From an uncultured Verrucomicrobia subdivision 3 bacterium (GTDB taxonomy: Bacteria; Verrucomicrobiota; Verrucomicrobiia; Limisphaerales; UBA11358): a stretch of 64,000 nt of DNA. A program made the translations under genes and the position numbers. The stretch lies in assembly GCA_903922735.1 (NCBI GenBank), contig CAIXUZ010000040.1, positions 1 through 64,000 of the forward strand. The letters run 5' to 3'. Within the stretch, counting starts at the first letter, position 1. Each line of letters starts with the position of its first letter. Below the pieces are notes generated by a model. The model was not told where the DNA came from, did no database searches, and worked only from the letters and a program-made list of their open reading frames with translations. Below, piece after piece: positions 38,467-47,235 of the stretch.

Positions 38467-39501
38467 TTATTTCTTGGTGGCAAAGGCCGCGTCAAACGCC
38501 GCTTTGTTCGGCGTGAAATCGAGTTTGCGGACGAAGGCGCAGCTTTCGGTCGCGCCGTGGATGCGGTCCATGCGGCCGTCTTCCCATTCCACCGAGAGCG
38601 GGCCGCGATAGCCGACGTCGTTGAGCGCGACGATGATTTCCTCGAAATTGATGTCGCCGTGGCCGAGCGAGCGGAAATCCCAGAACCGGCGCGGGTCGGT
38701 GAAATCCGTGTGGCCGCCGAACACGCCCACGCTGCCGTCGCCGTGGCCCCACCACACGTCCTTCATGTGCGCGTGGAAGATGCGGTTGCCGAATTCGCGG
38801 ATGAATTTGACATAGCACACGCCCTGGTAGCCGAGGTGGGACGGGTCGTAATTGAAGCCGAAGCGCGGATGGTTTTTCACCGCTTCGAGCGCGCGCTTGG
38901 TGGAGGCGATGTCGAAGGCGATCTCGGTCGGATGCACTTCGAGGCCGAAATTGACATTTTCCTTTTCAAACACATCTAGGATCGGCAGGAAACGTTTGGC
39001 GAAATCGGCGTAGCCTTTGTTCCAGAAATCCTGGTTGGTCGGGGGGAAGCCGTAGATCGAGTGCCAGATGGACGAGCCGGTGAAGCCGTTCACGACGGCC
39101 GTCGCCCCTTTTTTCGCGCCGGGCTTGGCATCAAAAAATTTACGGGCGGCGCGGGCGGTGTCCTTCATGCGCTCGGCGGCGCGCTGGCGGACGCCTTCCG
39201 GCTTGCCGTCGCCCCAGACCGCGGCGGGGAGGATGCATTGGTGGCGTTCGTCAATCAGATCGCATACCGCCTGGCCGACGAGATGATTGGAGAGGGCGTG
39301 GCAGGTCAGCCCGTATTTGGCCAGCAGCGCCCATTTCTTTTTGCAGTAATCGGATTCGGCCAGCGCGCGGTCCACTTCAAAGTGATCGCCCCAGCAGGCG
39401 AGTTCGACGCCGTCGTAGCCCATCTTTTTGACGAGGGGCAGGAGTTCCGCGAGTGAGAGATCGGCCCATTGGCCGGTGAATAGAGTGATGGTTCTTGACA
39501 T
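38467..39501 (-). CDS. Sugar phosphate isomerase/epimerase (xylose-isomerase-like TIM barrel)
   Basis: A 344-residue TIM-barrel protein of the AP-endonuclease-2 superfamily. The chosen start (39501, [12 protein letters not shown]) drops nine unmatched residues. Metal ligands appear at the expected strand ends: FGLEVHP (Glu), FNYDPSH (Asp and His), FHAHMKD (His) and SVEWED (Glu). Members isomerise or epimerise keto-sugars. It is the first gene of the leftward group (isomerase, Gfo/Idh, Gfo/Idh, ThuA), and a second Gfo/Idh gene starts divergently 190 bases away. Confidence 0.88.
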   Translation of the reverse strand: MSRTITLFTGQWADLSLAELLPLVKKMGYDGVELACWGDHFEVDRALAESDYCKKKWALLAKYGLTCHALSNHLVGQAVCDLIDERHQCILPAAVWGDGKPEGVRQRAAERMKDTARAARKFFDAKPGAKKGATAVVNGFTGSSIWHSIYGFPPTNQDFWNKGYADFAKRFLPILDVFEKENVNFGLEVHPTEIAFDIASTKRALEAVKNHPRFGFNYDPSHLGYQGVCYVKFIREFGNRIFHAHMKDVWWGHGDGSVGVFGGHTDFTDPRRFWDFRSLGHGDINFEEIIVALNDVGYRGPLSVEWEDGRMDRIHGATESCAFVRKLDFTPNKAAFDAAFATKK

Positions 39502-39690
39502 AATTTTTTTGTGGAATTGTCCGAGCATAATGCCAAGCGCGGTGGCGAGGTCAAGCCTTTCGCAAATGATGCGTATGCCGGTGAAAAAACTTGTAACCTC
39601 GAGAGCCCCAAGACAATCTAAAACCCACAGATTCCCGGCACTTCAAACAACCGATTGCTGGTTTAATCAAAACACAAACTCGGAACATCC

Positions 39691-41139
39691 ATGAATAAAC
39701 AAGCATCCGTTCGCGCCGCCGGTATCTTCAACCGCCGCCAGTTTCTCAAGACGGCGGGCGCGGCGATGGTTTTGCCCCTGATTCTTCCCGGATGCGCCAC
39801 CGGTCCGGCGCGGCGCGTCCGCCCGTCCAACCGCATCAATGTCGGCGTCATTGGCTGGGGCATGCAGGGGCCGGCCAACACCAAGAATTTAATGTTTCTC
39901 GAAGACTGCCAGGTCGTGGCCGCCTGCGATCTCGATAAAACCCATTTGCAGGACGCCGTCAAAACCATCAACGGCTATTACAAAAACAAAGACTGCCATA
40001 CGTATCACGACTATCGCGAATTGCTGGCGAGCGACGACATCGACGCCGTGATGATCGCGGTGCCGGATCACTGGCACGAACTCATCGCCACCGAGGCCGC
40101 GCGGCGGAAGAAGGATATTTACGGCGAAAAGCCGCTGGCCAAGACCATTGCGGAACAGCAGGCCATCGTTCGCGCCGTCCGGAAAAACAATATCATATGG
40201 CAGACCGGTTCGTGGCAGCGGTCGCTGCCGCATTTTCACAAGGCGGCGGAAATTGTCCGCAGCGGCTTGATCGGCAAAATCACGCGCGTCGAAGTCGGAC
40301 TGCCCTCCGGGCACAACGACTTCGCCAAGACCGCGCCGGAGCTGCTTGCCCGCTTGAAGGCGTTGAAGATTGATAATCTGGCCAACGTGCTGCCCGGAAC
40401 CCCGGCCTGGGACATCGCCGTCACCCCGCCACCCGCCGAACTCGACTACGAGATGTGGATCGGGCCGTCGAAGATGGAGCCTTACATCAAGCAGCGCGTC
40501 TATAAAAACTGGCGTTGGAATTACAACACCGGCGGCGGCCAGTTGCTCGACTGGGTGGGTCATCACGTCGACATTGCTCACTGGGGCCTGGGTTTCGACA
40601 ACTCCGGGCCGTCGGAGATCGAAGGTCATGGCGAATTTCCGGCTCCCAACGCCTTGTGGAACACCTGCACGAAATACCGTGTTGAACTGAAATATCCGCA
40701 GGACGTCACCATGATCCTTGCGGGCGGCCACAATGACATCAAGACCGGCACCAAATGGATCGGCACCGATGGCTGGGTGTGGGTCAATCGCAGCTCGGAA
40801 AGCAATGACAAGAAGTCAAAAGAGGAGCGCGCTGGCTTTGACTGCTCAAATCCGGATTGGAAAAAGGGCAAACATCTGGCCGAGGAACTGCGCAAGGTGA
40901 AACTTTACGAATCCTCGAACCACCAGCGGAATTTCATTGATTGTGTCAAATCGCGAAAGCCCACCATTGCGCCGGTGGAGACCGCGCATCATTCCGCCAT
41001 TCCCGGCCATCTGGGCCTGATTTCCCTGCTCACCGGCCGAAAAATCCGCTGGGACAACGCCACGGAAACTATCCTGGGCGACCCTGAGGCCAGTAAACTG
41101 CTGGCCCGCGAATATCGCGCCCCGTGGAAGCCGTCCTAA
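39691..41139 (+). CDS. Exported Gfo/Idh/MocA-family oxidoreductase (Tat lipoprotein)
   Basis: A 482-residue oxidoreductase with a twin-arginine signal (FNRRQFLKTAGAAM) and lipobox (LILPGC). The Rossmann domain begins INVGVIGWGMQGPANT and holds VAACDLDKTH and MIAVPDHWHEL; the catalytic Lys is in YGEKPLAKT. The C-domain has LLDWVGHHVDIAHWGL. Proteins of this layout are abundant in Planctomycetes and Verrucomicrobia and act on extracellular or periplasmic sugars. It lies divergently from the isomerase group, and a 189-base gap between them can hold both promoters. Confidence 0.9.
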   Translation: MNKQASVRAAGIFNRRQFLKTAGAAMVLPLILPGCATGPARRVRPSNRINVGVIGWGMQGPANTKNLMFLEDCQVVAACDLDKTHLQDAVKTINGYYKNKDCHTYHDYRELLASDDIDAVMIAVPDHWHELIATEAARRKKDIYGEKPLAKTIAEQQAIVRAVRKNNIIWQTGSWQRSLPHFHKAAEIVRSGLIGKITRVEVGLPSGHNDFAKTAPELLARLKALKIDNLANVLPGTPAWDIAVTPPPAELDYEMWIGPSKMEPYIKQRVYKNWRWNYNTGGGQLLDWVGHHVDIAHWGLGFDNSGPSEIEGHGEFPAPNALWNTCTKYRVELKYPQDVTMILAGGHNDIKTGTKWIGTDGWVWVNRSSESNDKKSKEERAGFDCSNPDWKKGKHLAEELRKVKLYESSNHQRNFIDCVKSRKPTIAPVETAHHSAIPGHLGLISLLTGRKIRWDNATETILGDPEASKLLAREYRAPWKPS

Positions 41140-41190
41140 ACCAGATTTAATTTGAAATTCCCATAGCTACTGATTTATCCTCACCATTCC

Positions 41191-41748
41191 ATGAACAACA
41201 CGACCGAAAATCAAAAAACCGCTGGCAACGATAATTCCGCCGGATGTTGCTGCAACTGCGATTACTCGCTCGCCTTCCTTGTCCTGCGCGGCTGGCTGGG
41301 CGTGCGCGCCCTGCAGACCGGCATTGAAAAATTCGGCGCCTACAAAACCGTCCAGAAACCACTGCTCGACGCGACCGGCCAGCCGGATGCCAGCGGGGCC
41401 ATGGTGGATGCGAAGGTGAAGTTTTATGCGCTCGCCAATTATTCCGGCATTCCGGCCGGGCTGAAAACCAAATTTGCGAATGAAGCGCTGCTGCCCGGCT
41501 TTGCCCTGACCGCGTTCGACAAGCTGCTGGGGCCCGCGCTGATTGCCATGGGCTTGATGCTGCTGATCGGCATTGGCACACGGGTGTCGCTGTTCCTGCA
41601 GGGCGTGACCTACATCGCGCTGACGGTCGGCCTGATTTTGATCAAGCAGGACGATGGCATTTCCTGGCTGGGCATCCACATCGCGCTGGTTGCGTTCGCC
41701 CTGATGCTGGCCAAGCACAACAAATTTACGCTGCTCAAAAAATGGTAA
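41191..41748 (+). CDS. DoxX-like integral membrane protein
   Basis: A 185-residue membrane protein with about four hydrophobic helices, starting with a Cys cluster (AGCCCNCDYS) before the first. The RGWLGVRALQTGIEKFG segment and the C-terminal layout resemble the DoxX/DoxD family, which includes quinone-linked oxidoreductase subunits. Its last seven bases overlap the start of the next Gfo/Idh gene, so the two products are probably made together. A role in passing electrons from the exported dehydrogenase to quinones is possible but unproven. Confidence 0.7.
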   Translation: MNNTTENQKTAGNDNSAGCCCNCDYSLAFLVLRGWLGVRALQTGIEKFGAYKTVQKPLLDATGQPDASGAMVDAKVKFYALANYSGIPAGLKTKFANEALLPGFALTAFDKLLGPALIAMGLMLLIGIGTRVSLFLQGVTYIALTVGLILIKQDDGISWLGIHIALVAFALMLAKHNKFTLLKKW

Positions 41749-43079
41749 AGCAACCCATCACCCGCCGTGATTTCATCGGCGCCTCCGCTGTCGCCGGCGC
41801 GGGTTTGCTGCTGACTTCGTGCTCGCCGGAACCGAAGCCGGCCGCCAAAAAAACCTCGGCGCTGAGCAAGCTCAACATCGCGCTCATCGGCTGCGGCGCC
41901 CAGGGCCAGGTCCTGCTGGAATCGCTCAAGGTCATCGAGGGCATCAACCTCGTCGCCGTCGTGGACATCTGGGATTACAACCGGAAATCCAACGTCGCCC
42001 GCCTCAAATCGGAGGGTTTCACCGTGAAGGGCTACGAAAACTACGAAGAGCTGCTCGCGAATGAAAAAGATTTGCAGGCGGTCGTCGTCGCCACGCCGGA
42101 TTTCTGGCATGCGCCCGTCACCAACGCCTGCCTGAAAGCCGGCTTGAACGTCTATTGCGAAAAGATGATGAGCAACACCATCGAAGGTGCCTGCTCCATG
42201 GTCAAGACGATGCGCGAGACGGGAAAACTTTTGCAGATCGGCCACCAGCGCCGCAGCAATCCCCGCTATATTTTCGCCCTGAGCCGGCTCCTGCGCGAGG
42301 CGAAGATTTGCGGCCGGCTCACCGCCGCCCAGGCCCAGTGGAATCGCGCCAAGACGGACGATTTCGGCTGGCCGAAAAAATCCGAGCTCAAGCCCGATCA
42401 GCTCGCCAAATACGGTTTCAAGGACATGCACCAGTTCCGCAACTGGCGCTGGTTCAAAAGCCTCGGCGGCGGCCCGCTCTCCGACCTCGGCGCGCACCAG
42501 ATCGATATTTTTAACTGGTGGTTCGGCATGCTGCCGAAATCGGTCATGGCCAGCGGCGGTGCCGACTATTACAAGAACCACGAATGGTTCGACAACGCCA
42601 TGGTGATTTACGAATTCCCGTTGCCGGAAGGCACGGTGCGGGCGTTTTATCAGGTGCAGACCACGACCAGCTCCGGCGGCGGCTATTTTGAGCAGTTCAT
42701 GGGCGACGAGGGTACGCTCAAGATGTCCGAGAATCCTTCGCTGACCAAGCTCTACCGCGAGGACCGCGCCCAATCCTGGGATCCGCTGGTCGCCAAAAAT
42801 TATTTGCGTGCCAGCGCCGCCGCCCCCGCCAGCGAGGCGGAAAAGGTGGACGTGCGCGAGACCGCGCCGCTGCTGCAATACGACATCCCGGTCGGGTTCA
42901 GCAAAAAAATCCACCAGCCCCATCTGGAAAACTTCTTTGACGCCATTCGCGACAAGAACAAAAAATTGAATTGCCCCGGCGACGAGGCGTTCACCAGCGA
43001 ATTCATCATCCACAAGGCGTGCGAAGCCATCGCCGCGCAGAAAACCATTGCCATCAACCGCGAAGAAGCTGAAGCTTAA
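41742..43079 (+). CDS. Exported Gfo/Idh/MocA-family oxidoreductase (Tat lipoprotein)
   Basis: A 445-residue oxidoreductase. The N-terminus ITRRDFIGASAVAGAG followed by a lipobox (LLLTSC) is a Tat lipoprotein signal. The Rossmann loop is LIGCGAQGQ, followed by LVAVVDIWDYN and VVATPDFWHAP; the catalytic segment is YCEKMMSNT, where Met replaces the usual Pro after Lys. GGPLSDLGAHQIDIF is the C-domain His motif. The ATG overlaps the DoxX-like gene by seven bases. A discoidin-like gene follows 15 bases downstream. Confidence 0.9.
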   Translation: MVKQPITRRDFIGASAVAGAGLLLTSCSPEPKPAAKKTSALSKLNIALIGCGAQGQVLLESLKVIEGINLVAVVDIWDYNRKSNVARLKSEGFTVKGYENYEELLANEKDLQAVVVATPDFWHAPVTNACLKAGLNVYCEKMMSNTIEGACSMVKTMRETGKLLQIGHQRRSNPRYIFALSRLLREAKICGRLTAAQAQWNRAKTDDFGWPKKSELKPDQLAKYGFKDMHQFRNWRWFKSLGGGPLSDLGAHQIDIFNWWFGMLPKSVMASGGADYYKNHEWFDNAMVIYEFPLPEGTVRAFYQVQTTTSSGGGYFEQFMGDEGTLKMSENPSLTKLYREDRAQSWDPLVAKNYLRASAAAPASEAEKVDVRETAPLLQYDIPVGFSKKIHQPHLENFFDAIRDKNKKLNCPGDEAFTSEFIIHKACEAIAAQKTIAINREEAEA

Positions 43080-43094
43080 ACCGAATCGAAATTT

Positions 43095-43739
43095 ATGAAA
43101 TCCGCCACCTTAATCAAATATGCCAGCCTGGTCTTGCTTGCCGCCTCCACCGCTTTCGCGGAGGACAAGGTCGCCCTCGAAACCAAGCTGCCCAATCCGC
43201 TGCTGGTCGGCACACCCGTGCCGGTCAATATTCCCAATCTGGAGCCGAAGCTTAACGGCAAGCGGCCGGACTTCATGGTGCCCGTCGGCACGGTGAATCT
43301 CGCCAAGGGCAAAAAAGTCACCGCCAGCGACAAAGATCCCGTGGTTGGCACGCTGGATTTGATTACCGATGGCGACAAGGAAGGCGACGAAGGTTCCTGG
43401 GTGGAACTTTCCCCCAACAAACAGTGGGTGCAGATTGACCTCGAAAAAGAAGCCAGCATTTATGCCATCATCGTCTGGCATTTCCATTCGCAGGAACGCG
43501 CCTATCGCGACGTGGTGGTGCAGGTTTCCAACGATCCGACCTTCAGTAAGGACGTGACCACGGTGTTTGACAATTCCGCCGCCGGCAAGGACCGTCCCTA
43601 CATCGAAAACTATCAAGGCAAACTGATTGATGCCAAAGGCGTCAAAGGCCGATACGTCCGGCTGCACAGCAACGGCAACACGACCAACAAGCTGAATCAC
43701 TACATCGAAGTCGAAGTGTTCGGCAAGCCCGCCGCTTAA
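43095..43739 (+). CDS. Secreted discoidin-like (F5/8 type C) protein
   Basis: A 214-residue protein with a signal peptide (MKSATLIKYASLVLLAASTAFA). After a short leader (VGTPVPVNIPNLEPKLNGK) comes a discoidin-type jelly roll: NLAKGKKVTASDKDP, WVQIDLEKEASIYAIIVWHF, VVVQVSNDPTF and GRYVRLHSNGNTTNKLNHY. Such domains often bind sugars. It lies in the rightward operon after the Tat oxidoreductase. A close paralogue follows immediately at 43826. No catalytic motif is present. Confidence 0.8.
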   Translation: MKSATLIKYASLVLLAASTAFAEDKVALETKLPNPLLVGTPVPVNIPNLEPKLNGKRPDFMVPVGTVNLAKGKKVTASDKDPVVGTLDLITDGDKEGDEGSWVELSPNKQWVQIDLEKEASIYAIIVWHFHSQERAYRDVVVQVSNDPTFSKDVTTVFDNSAAGKDRPYIENYQGKLIDAKGVKGRYVRLHSNGNTTNKLNHYIEVEVFGKPAA

Positions 43740-43743
43740 GTTT

Positions 43744-43781
43744 CCCCTCCCTCTCCCGGCCAAGCTGGGAGAGGGGTTTTT
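43744..43781 (+). terminator. Intrinsic terminator after the first discoidin-like gene
   Basis: CCCTCTCCC pairs with GGGAGAGGG across a nine-base loop, and GTTTTT follows. It begins a few bases after the stop, so it should separate the DoxX/oxidoreductase/discoidin operon from the second discoidin gene. Confidence 0.85.
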
Positions 43782-43825
43782 ATCTTGAAGTGAGATTTGG
43801 CGGTTGATCGCCCCGCCCTGACATT

Positions 43826-44563
43826 TTGAATAAGTTAATCGTCCAATTCGTTGGCTTGGTTTTACTGACCGTCAGCCTAGTGTTCACGGAGGGTTGCAGC
43901 CCGTCCAAACCGGTTCCCGCCGAAGACAAAGTTCCTCGCAAAGCCGATTCGTCCACTCCGCCTGCCGCCACGGTTGCGTCAGCGGAGGGCAAGGTGGTGT
44001 TGGAAACCAAGATGCCGAACCCGTTGCTGGTCGGCACGCCCGTGCCGGTCAATATTCCCAATCTGGAGCCGAAGCTCACCGGCAAGCGGCCGGACTTCCT
44101 AGTGCCCGCCGGCACCGTGAACCTATCCAAAGGCAGGAAAGTCATCGCCAGCGATAGCGACCCGGTGGTCGGTACGCTCAATCTGCTCACCGACGGTGAC
44201 AAGGAAGGCGACGAAGGTTCCTGGATGGAACTCGCCCCCGGCAAGCAGTGGGTGCAGATCGATCTCGAAAAAGAAGCCATCATTTATGCCATCATTGTCT
44301 GGCATTTCCATTCGCAGGAGCGCGCTTATCGCGACGTGGTGGTGCAGGTTTCTAACGACCCGACCTTCAGCAAGGACGTGACCACGGTGTTTGATAATTC
44401 CGCCGCCGGCAAGGATCGTCCTTACATCGAGAACTACCAGGGCAAACTAATTGATGCCAAAGGTGCCAAAGGCCGTTATGTCCGGCTTTCCAGCAACGGC
44501 AACACGACCAACAAGCTGAATCACTACATCGAAGTCGAAGTGTTCGGCCTGCCTGCCGCCTAA
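43826..44563 (+). CDS. Discoidin-like lipoprotein, tandem paralogue
   Basis: A 245-residue protein that starts at TTG (43826); no ATG fits the signal. It has a lipoprotein signal (VSLVFTEGC), a Pro/Ala-rich linker of about 45 residues, then the same leader and discoidin jelly roll as the preceding gene. By eye the last 180 residues are more than 85 percent identical, including WVQIDLEKEA and YVRLSSNGNTTNKLNHY. The N-termini differ completely: one secreted, one lipid-anchored. A tandem duplication with a swapped or diverged leader is the simplest reading. Confidence 0.8.
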   Translation: MNKLIVQFVGLVLLTVSLVFTEGCSPSKPVPAEDKVPRKADSSTPPAATVASAEGKVVLETKMPNPLLVGTPVPVNIPNLEPKLTGKRPDFLVPAGTVNLSKGRKVIASDSDPVVGTLNLLTDGDKEGDEGSWMELAPGKQWVQIDLEKEAIIYAIIVWHFHSQERAYRDVVVQVSNDPTFSKDVTTVFDNSAAGKDRPYIENYQGKLIDAKGAKGRYVRLSSNGNTTNKLNHYIEVEVFGLPAA

Positions 44564-44582
44564 AAGCTTTGCCATTGTCTTA

Positions 44583-44650
44583 ACCGTCGTCTTAATCTTA
44601 ATCCGTTCGCCATAACGACCAAGATTAAGAAACTGATTAAGATTACGACA
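44583..44650. repeat. Inverted GATTAAG-type repeat
   Basis: GTCGTCTTAATCTTAATC on the left is nearly the reverse complement of GATTAAGATTACGAC on the right, with another GATTAAG copy between. It lies in the upstream end of the Agl23-like gene and probably is an intergenic repeat that abuts or overlaps its start. Confidence 0.5.
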
Positions 44651-44737
44651 CCGCCTCCTAAAATCCGTTGGGCCATCTTTGCCGTCATCGCCCTGCTGGC
44701 GCTGGCCGTTCGTCTGCCGCAACTCGGTGAACGGCCG

Positions 44738-46096
44738 ATGCACACTGATGAATCCATTAACGCCTGGCTGATCGGCCAATGTCTCGCCGGCGAGAAATTC
44801 CACTACGACCCGCAGGACCGTCACGGGCCGGCGCTGGCGGAGATCGCCCTGCCATTCGCCCGCCTGCAAGGCGCGAAAAACTTCGCCGATCTCACCGAAA
44901 TCCAGCTTCGCCTGACCCCGGTCATCATCGGCGCCGCCACGATTCTCCTGTTTGGCGCGGCGGTGGAAATGCTGGGCTTCATACCCTGCCTGGTTGCGGC
45001 GCTGCTATTCGCGTTTGCTCCCTTGCCCGTTTATTTCAGCCGCTATTTTATTCACGAGACCCTGTTTGTGGCGGCGACGCTGGGATTGATTCTTTCTAGT
45101 TGGCAGGCTTTGAAAACCAGCAGCATTCGGTCGGCGGTGCTCGCTGGATTTTGTGCGGCCTTCATGCTCGCGTGCAAAGAAACGGCGACCATCCATTTCT
45201 TCGCCCTCGGCCTGATTCTTGTCCTCGCCTGGCGCCTGAACCCGCAAAAAAAACTGCCGCCCGCCGCCGTCTGGCTCACCGCTGCCGGCAGCTTTCTGGT
45301 CGCGTCAGTTTTATTGTTCACCTGGTTCGGGCAAAATATGTCCGCCCTCACGGATTTGATGCGCGCGGTGCCGCATCTGGCCGCCCGCGCCGGTGGTCAG
45401 GGTCACGAAAAGCCGTTCTGGTATTACGCCGCGCTGCTGGCCAAAGGCTGGTCCGGCGCGCTCTTAATCGCCATAACGATCGGTGGACTCGTCGTGGCTT
45501 CGCGGAGAGGCTTATCCCACCGGCTGCTGGCGATTTATGCGCTGGTCACCTTTGCGATTTACAGCGCCATTCCCTACAAAACGCCGTGGCTGGCCCTGAA
45601 TTTCTGGCTGCCGTGCGCGTTGCTGGCCGGTTTTGCGGTGGAATGGATCTGGTCTGCCGTCCCCAAATCTTCGGCGCGCGGCACAATTTTAATGCTCGGA
45701 ATTTTTTTGGCGGTGCTAGTCGCCCGGGATACGCAGCAATGGGTTTTCAAAGATCCGGCGGGTGAAAAAAATCCCTACGCCTACGCCCACACCAGCGAGG
45801 ACGTGCTCAACTTGCCGCCGCAAATCGAAGCCGTGGCGCGCCAGCAGCACCTCGGGCAGCCGCGCATCGCAGTGGTCGCCGCCGATGCGTGGCCGCTGCC
45901 GTGGTATCTGCGGAAATTCCCTCGTGTCGGCTATTGGCAACCGGGACAGGAAACTGGCGAAGCCGATTTTTATGTCACGACCACGGATGTTTCCGGCGCG
46001 CTGGCGCAGCGGCTGGACAAGTTCCGGCCGGAATTCTTCGGCGTCCGGCCCAACGTCTTGCTGATTCTGTGGACGCCGCTGGAACCGAAGCCATGA
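44738..46096 (+). CDS. Agl23-like (TIGR03663) multi-pass glycosyltransferase-like protein
   Basis: Membrane protein of at least 452 residues with roughly ten helices, resembling GT39-type proteins of the 'flippase activity-associated Agl23' group. The hallmark is RPMHTDESINAWL followed by a short acidic loop (FHYDPQDRHGP). The first ATG (44738) lies inside this motif, and good coding sequence for a membrane helix (RWAIFAVIALLALAVRLP) precedes it in frame, so the true start is upstream, near 44633, at a non-ATG codon I cannot fix. The stop overlaps the apbE start as ATGA. Confidence 0.75.
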   Translation: MHTDESINAWLIGQCLAGEKFHYDPQDRHGPALAEIALPFARLQGAKNFADLTEIQLRLTPVIIGAATILLFGAAVEMLGFIPCLVAALLFAFAPLPVYFSRYFIHETLFVAATLGLILSSWQALKTSSIRSAVLAGFCAAFMLACKETATIHFFALGLILVLAWRLNPQKKLPPAAVWLTAAGSFLVASVLLFTWFGQNMSALTDLMRAVPHLAARAGGQGHEKPFWYYAALLAKGWSGALLIAITIGGLVVASRRGLSHRLLAIYALVTFAIYSAIPYKTPWLALNFWLPCALLAGFAVEWIWSAVPKSSARGTILMLGIFLAVLVARDTQQWVFKDPAGEKNPYAYAHTSEDVLNLPPQIEAVARQQHLGQPRIAVVAADAWPLPWYLRKFPRVGYWQPGQETGEADFYVTTTDVSGALAQRLDKFRPEFFGVRPNVLLILWTPLEPKP

Positions 46097-46929
46097 GCGA
46101 ACCGGTCATCCACGTTTTCAATCACCGCGCGATGGCGACGCATTTTCAGGTGCGCATCTCCGGCGAGGAGAATACTTACGCGGCCCAGACGGCGCAGGCG
46201 GCGTTCGCTCTGACGGATGATTTGGAATCCAAGCTGAGCCGATTCCGTGCCCACAGCGAGATTGCGCACATCGCCCAGCTCGGCGTCGGGGAGACGCTCC
46301 GGTTGACCGAGCCGGTTTTCGCGTGTCTCCAGGTGGCGCGCCGGATGGAAATGGCCACACGCGGCGCGTTCTCCGTGACCGCGGCGGCGTTGAAAACGCA
46401 GCCGACAAAACCGCTGTGGTCGCTGATTGATAATGAATTTTCCATCCGCTGCGACAGCGGCCGGCTGGAGTTTGATCTCGGCGCGATTGGCAAGGGCTTT
46501 GCGCTCGACCGCATGGCGGAGGTGTTGCGCGAGTGGAGTTGCCCGGCGTTCCTGCTCGTCGCCGGCGGCAGTAGCGTCCTCGCGGGGGACGCGCCGGCGG
46601 AAATGGCCGGCTGGTCGTGCGGCTTGGGCGATGACCACTCGCCGCAACGCTATGGGCTTAAGCAGTGCTCCTTGAGCGGCTCCGGTCTGGCGGTGAAAGG
46701 CCAGCACATTCTGGACCCGCGCACCGGTTCGCCCAGCGCCTTGCGCAACCGCGTCTGGGCGCTGACGGATATGGCCGCCGAATCAGACGCGCTATCGACG
46801 GCGTGCATGATTTTACGGGAACCGGAAATCAACGAGGTGGTGCAAAAAGACGAACGCTGGCTGGTGGTTTTGCAGGAGGAAAAAAACTGGCGCCATCACG
46901 GCCAGCGCCCCGTGCCCCCGATGGCTTAA
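46093..46929 (+). CDS. apbE: FAD:protein FMN transferase (ApbE)
   Basis: Transfers FMN from FAD onto a Thr or Ser of target proteins, a flavinylation step used in extracytosolic electron transfer. It has 278 residues, somewhat short, and no signal peptide. Family segments are HRAMATHFQVRI, DLGAIGKGFALDRM, the metal/flavin loop HILDPRTG and TDMAAESDALSTACMIL. The start overlaps the preceding stop. Absence of a signal suggests a cytosolic form, or an export signal that is not recognised. Confidence 0.88.
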   Translation: MSEPVIHVFNHRAMATHFQVRISGEENTYAAQTAQAAFALTDDLESKLSRFRAHSEIAHIAQLGVGETLRLTEPVFACLQVARRMEMATRGAFSVTAAALKTQPTKPLWSLIDNEFSIRCDSGRLEFDLGAIGKGFALDRMAEVLREWSCPAFLLVAGGSSVLAGDAPAEMAGWSCGLGDDHSPQRYGLKQCSLSGSGLAVKGQHILDPRTGSPSALRNRVWALTDMAAESDALSTACMILREPEINEVVQKDERWLVVLQEEKNWRHHGQRPVPPMA

Positions 46930-47009
46930 CACCAATTCCGGATCCGAAACAAAGCGGCTACAATAAACCTGAAGCAGTTAATAAGTATAGGCGTGGGTTG
47001 GCGCAGGGT

Positions 47010-47139
47010 ATCTTGGACTGCGGCGGGAAACGAAGTGCCACGCCGCTTTCGTGCGCCCGAGCGGTTTCGTTGACCCGAACTAGGTTCGCCTGCTCGAAAG
47101 CGGTGTCGCGCCTCCCGCCTTGTCACCGCAGTCCAAGAT
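47010..47139. repeat. 130-bp imperfect palindromic element
   Basis: The left end ATCTTGGACTGCGG is matched by CCGCAGTCCAAGAT at the right end, and the arms continue as imperfect complements for about 48 bases each around a central 29-base region. The first 39 bases after the initial A recur exactly at 18224-18262. It occupies most of the 306-base gap between apbE and the permease gene and looks like a non-autonomous, REPIN-like element. Confidence 0.8.
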
Positions 47140-47183
47140 CGCCATGGAACCATCCGGCGGCTCTTTGCACTATGGCGCACAAA

Positions 47184-47216
47184 AAAGCCGGGGAACTTTT
47201 CAGTTTCCCGGCTTTG
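47184..47216 (-). terminator. Intrinsic terminator of the NCS1 permease gene
   Basis: On the minus strand AAAGCCGGGAAAC pairs with GTTCCCCGGCTTT and a T-run follows. It lies 20 bases after the permease stop; the symmetric A-run on the other side may let it act in both directions. Confidence 0.85.
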
Positions 47217-47235
47217 CGAGATCAACTTTTCCGCG

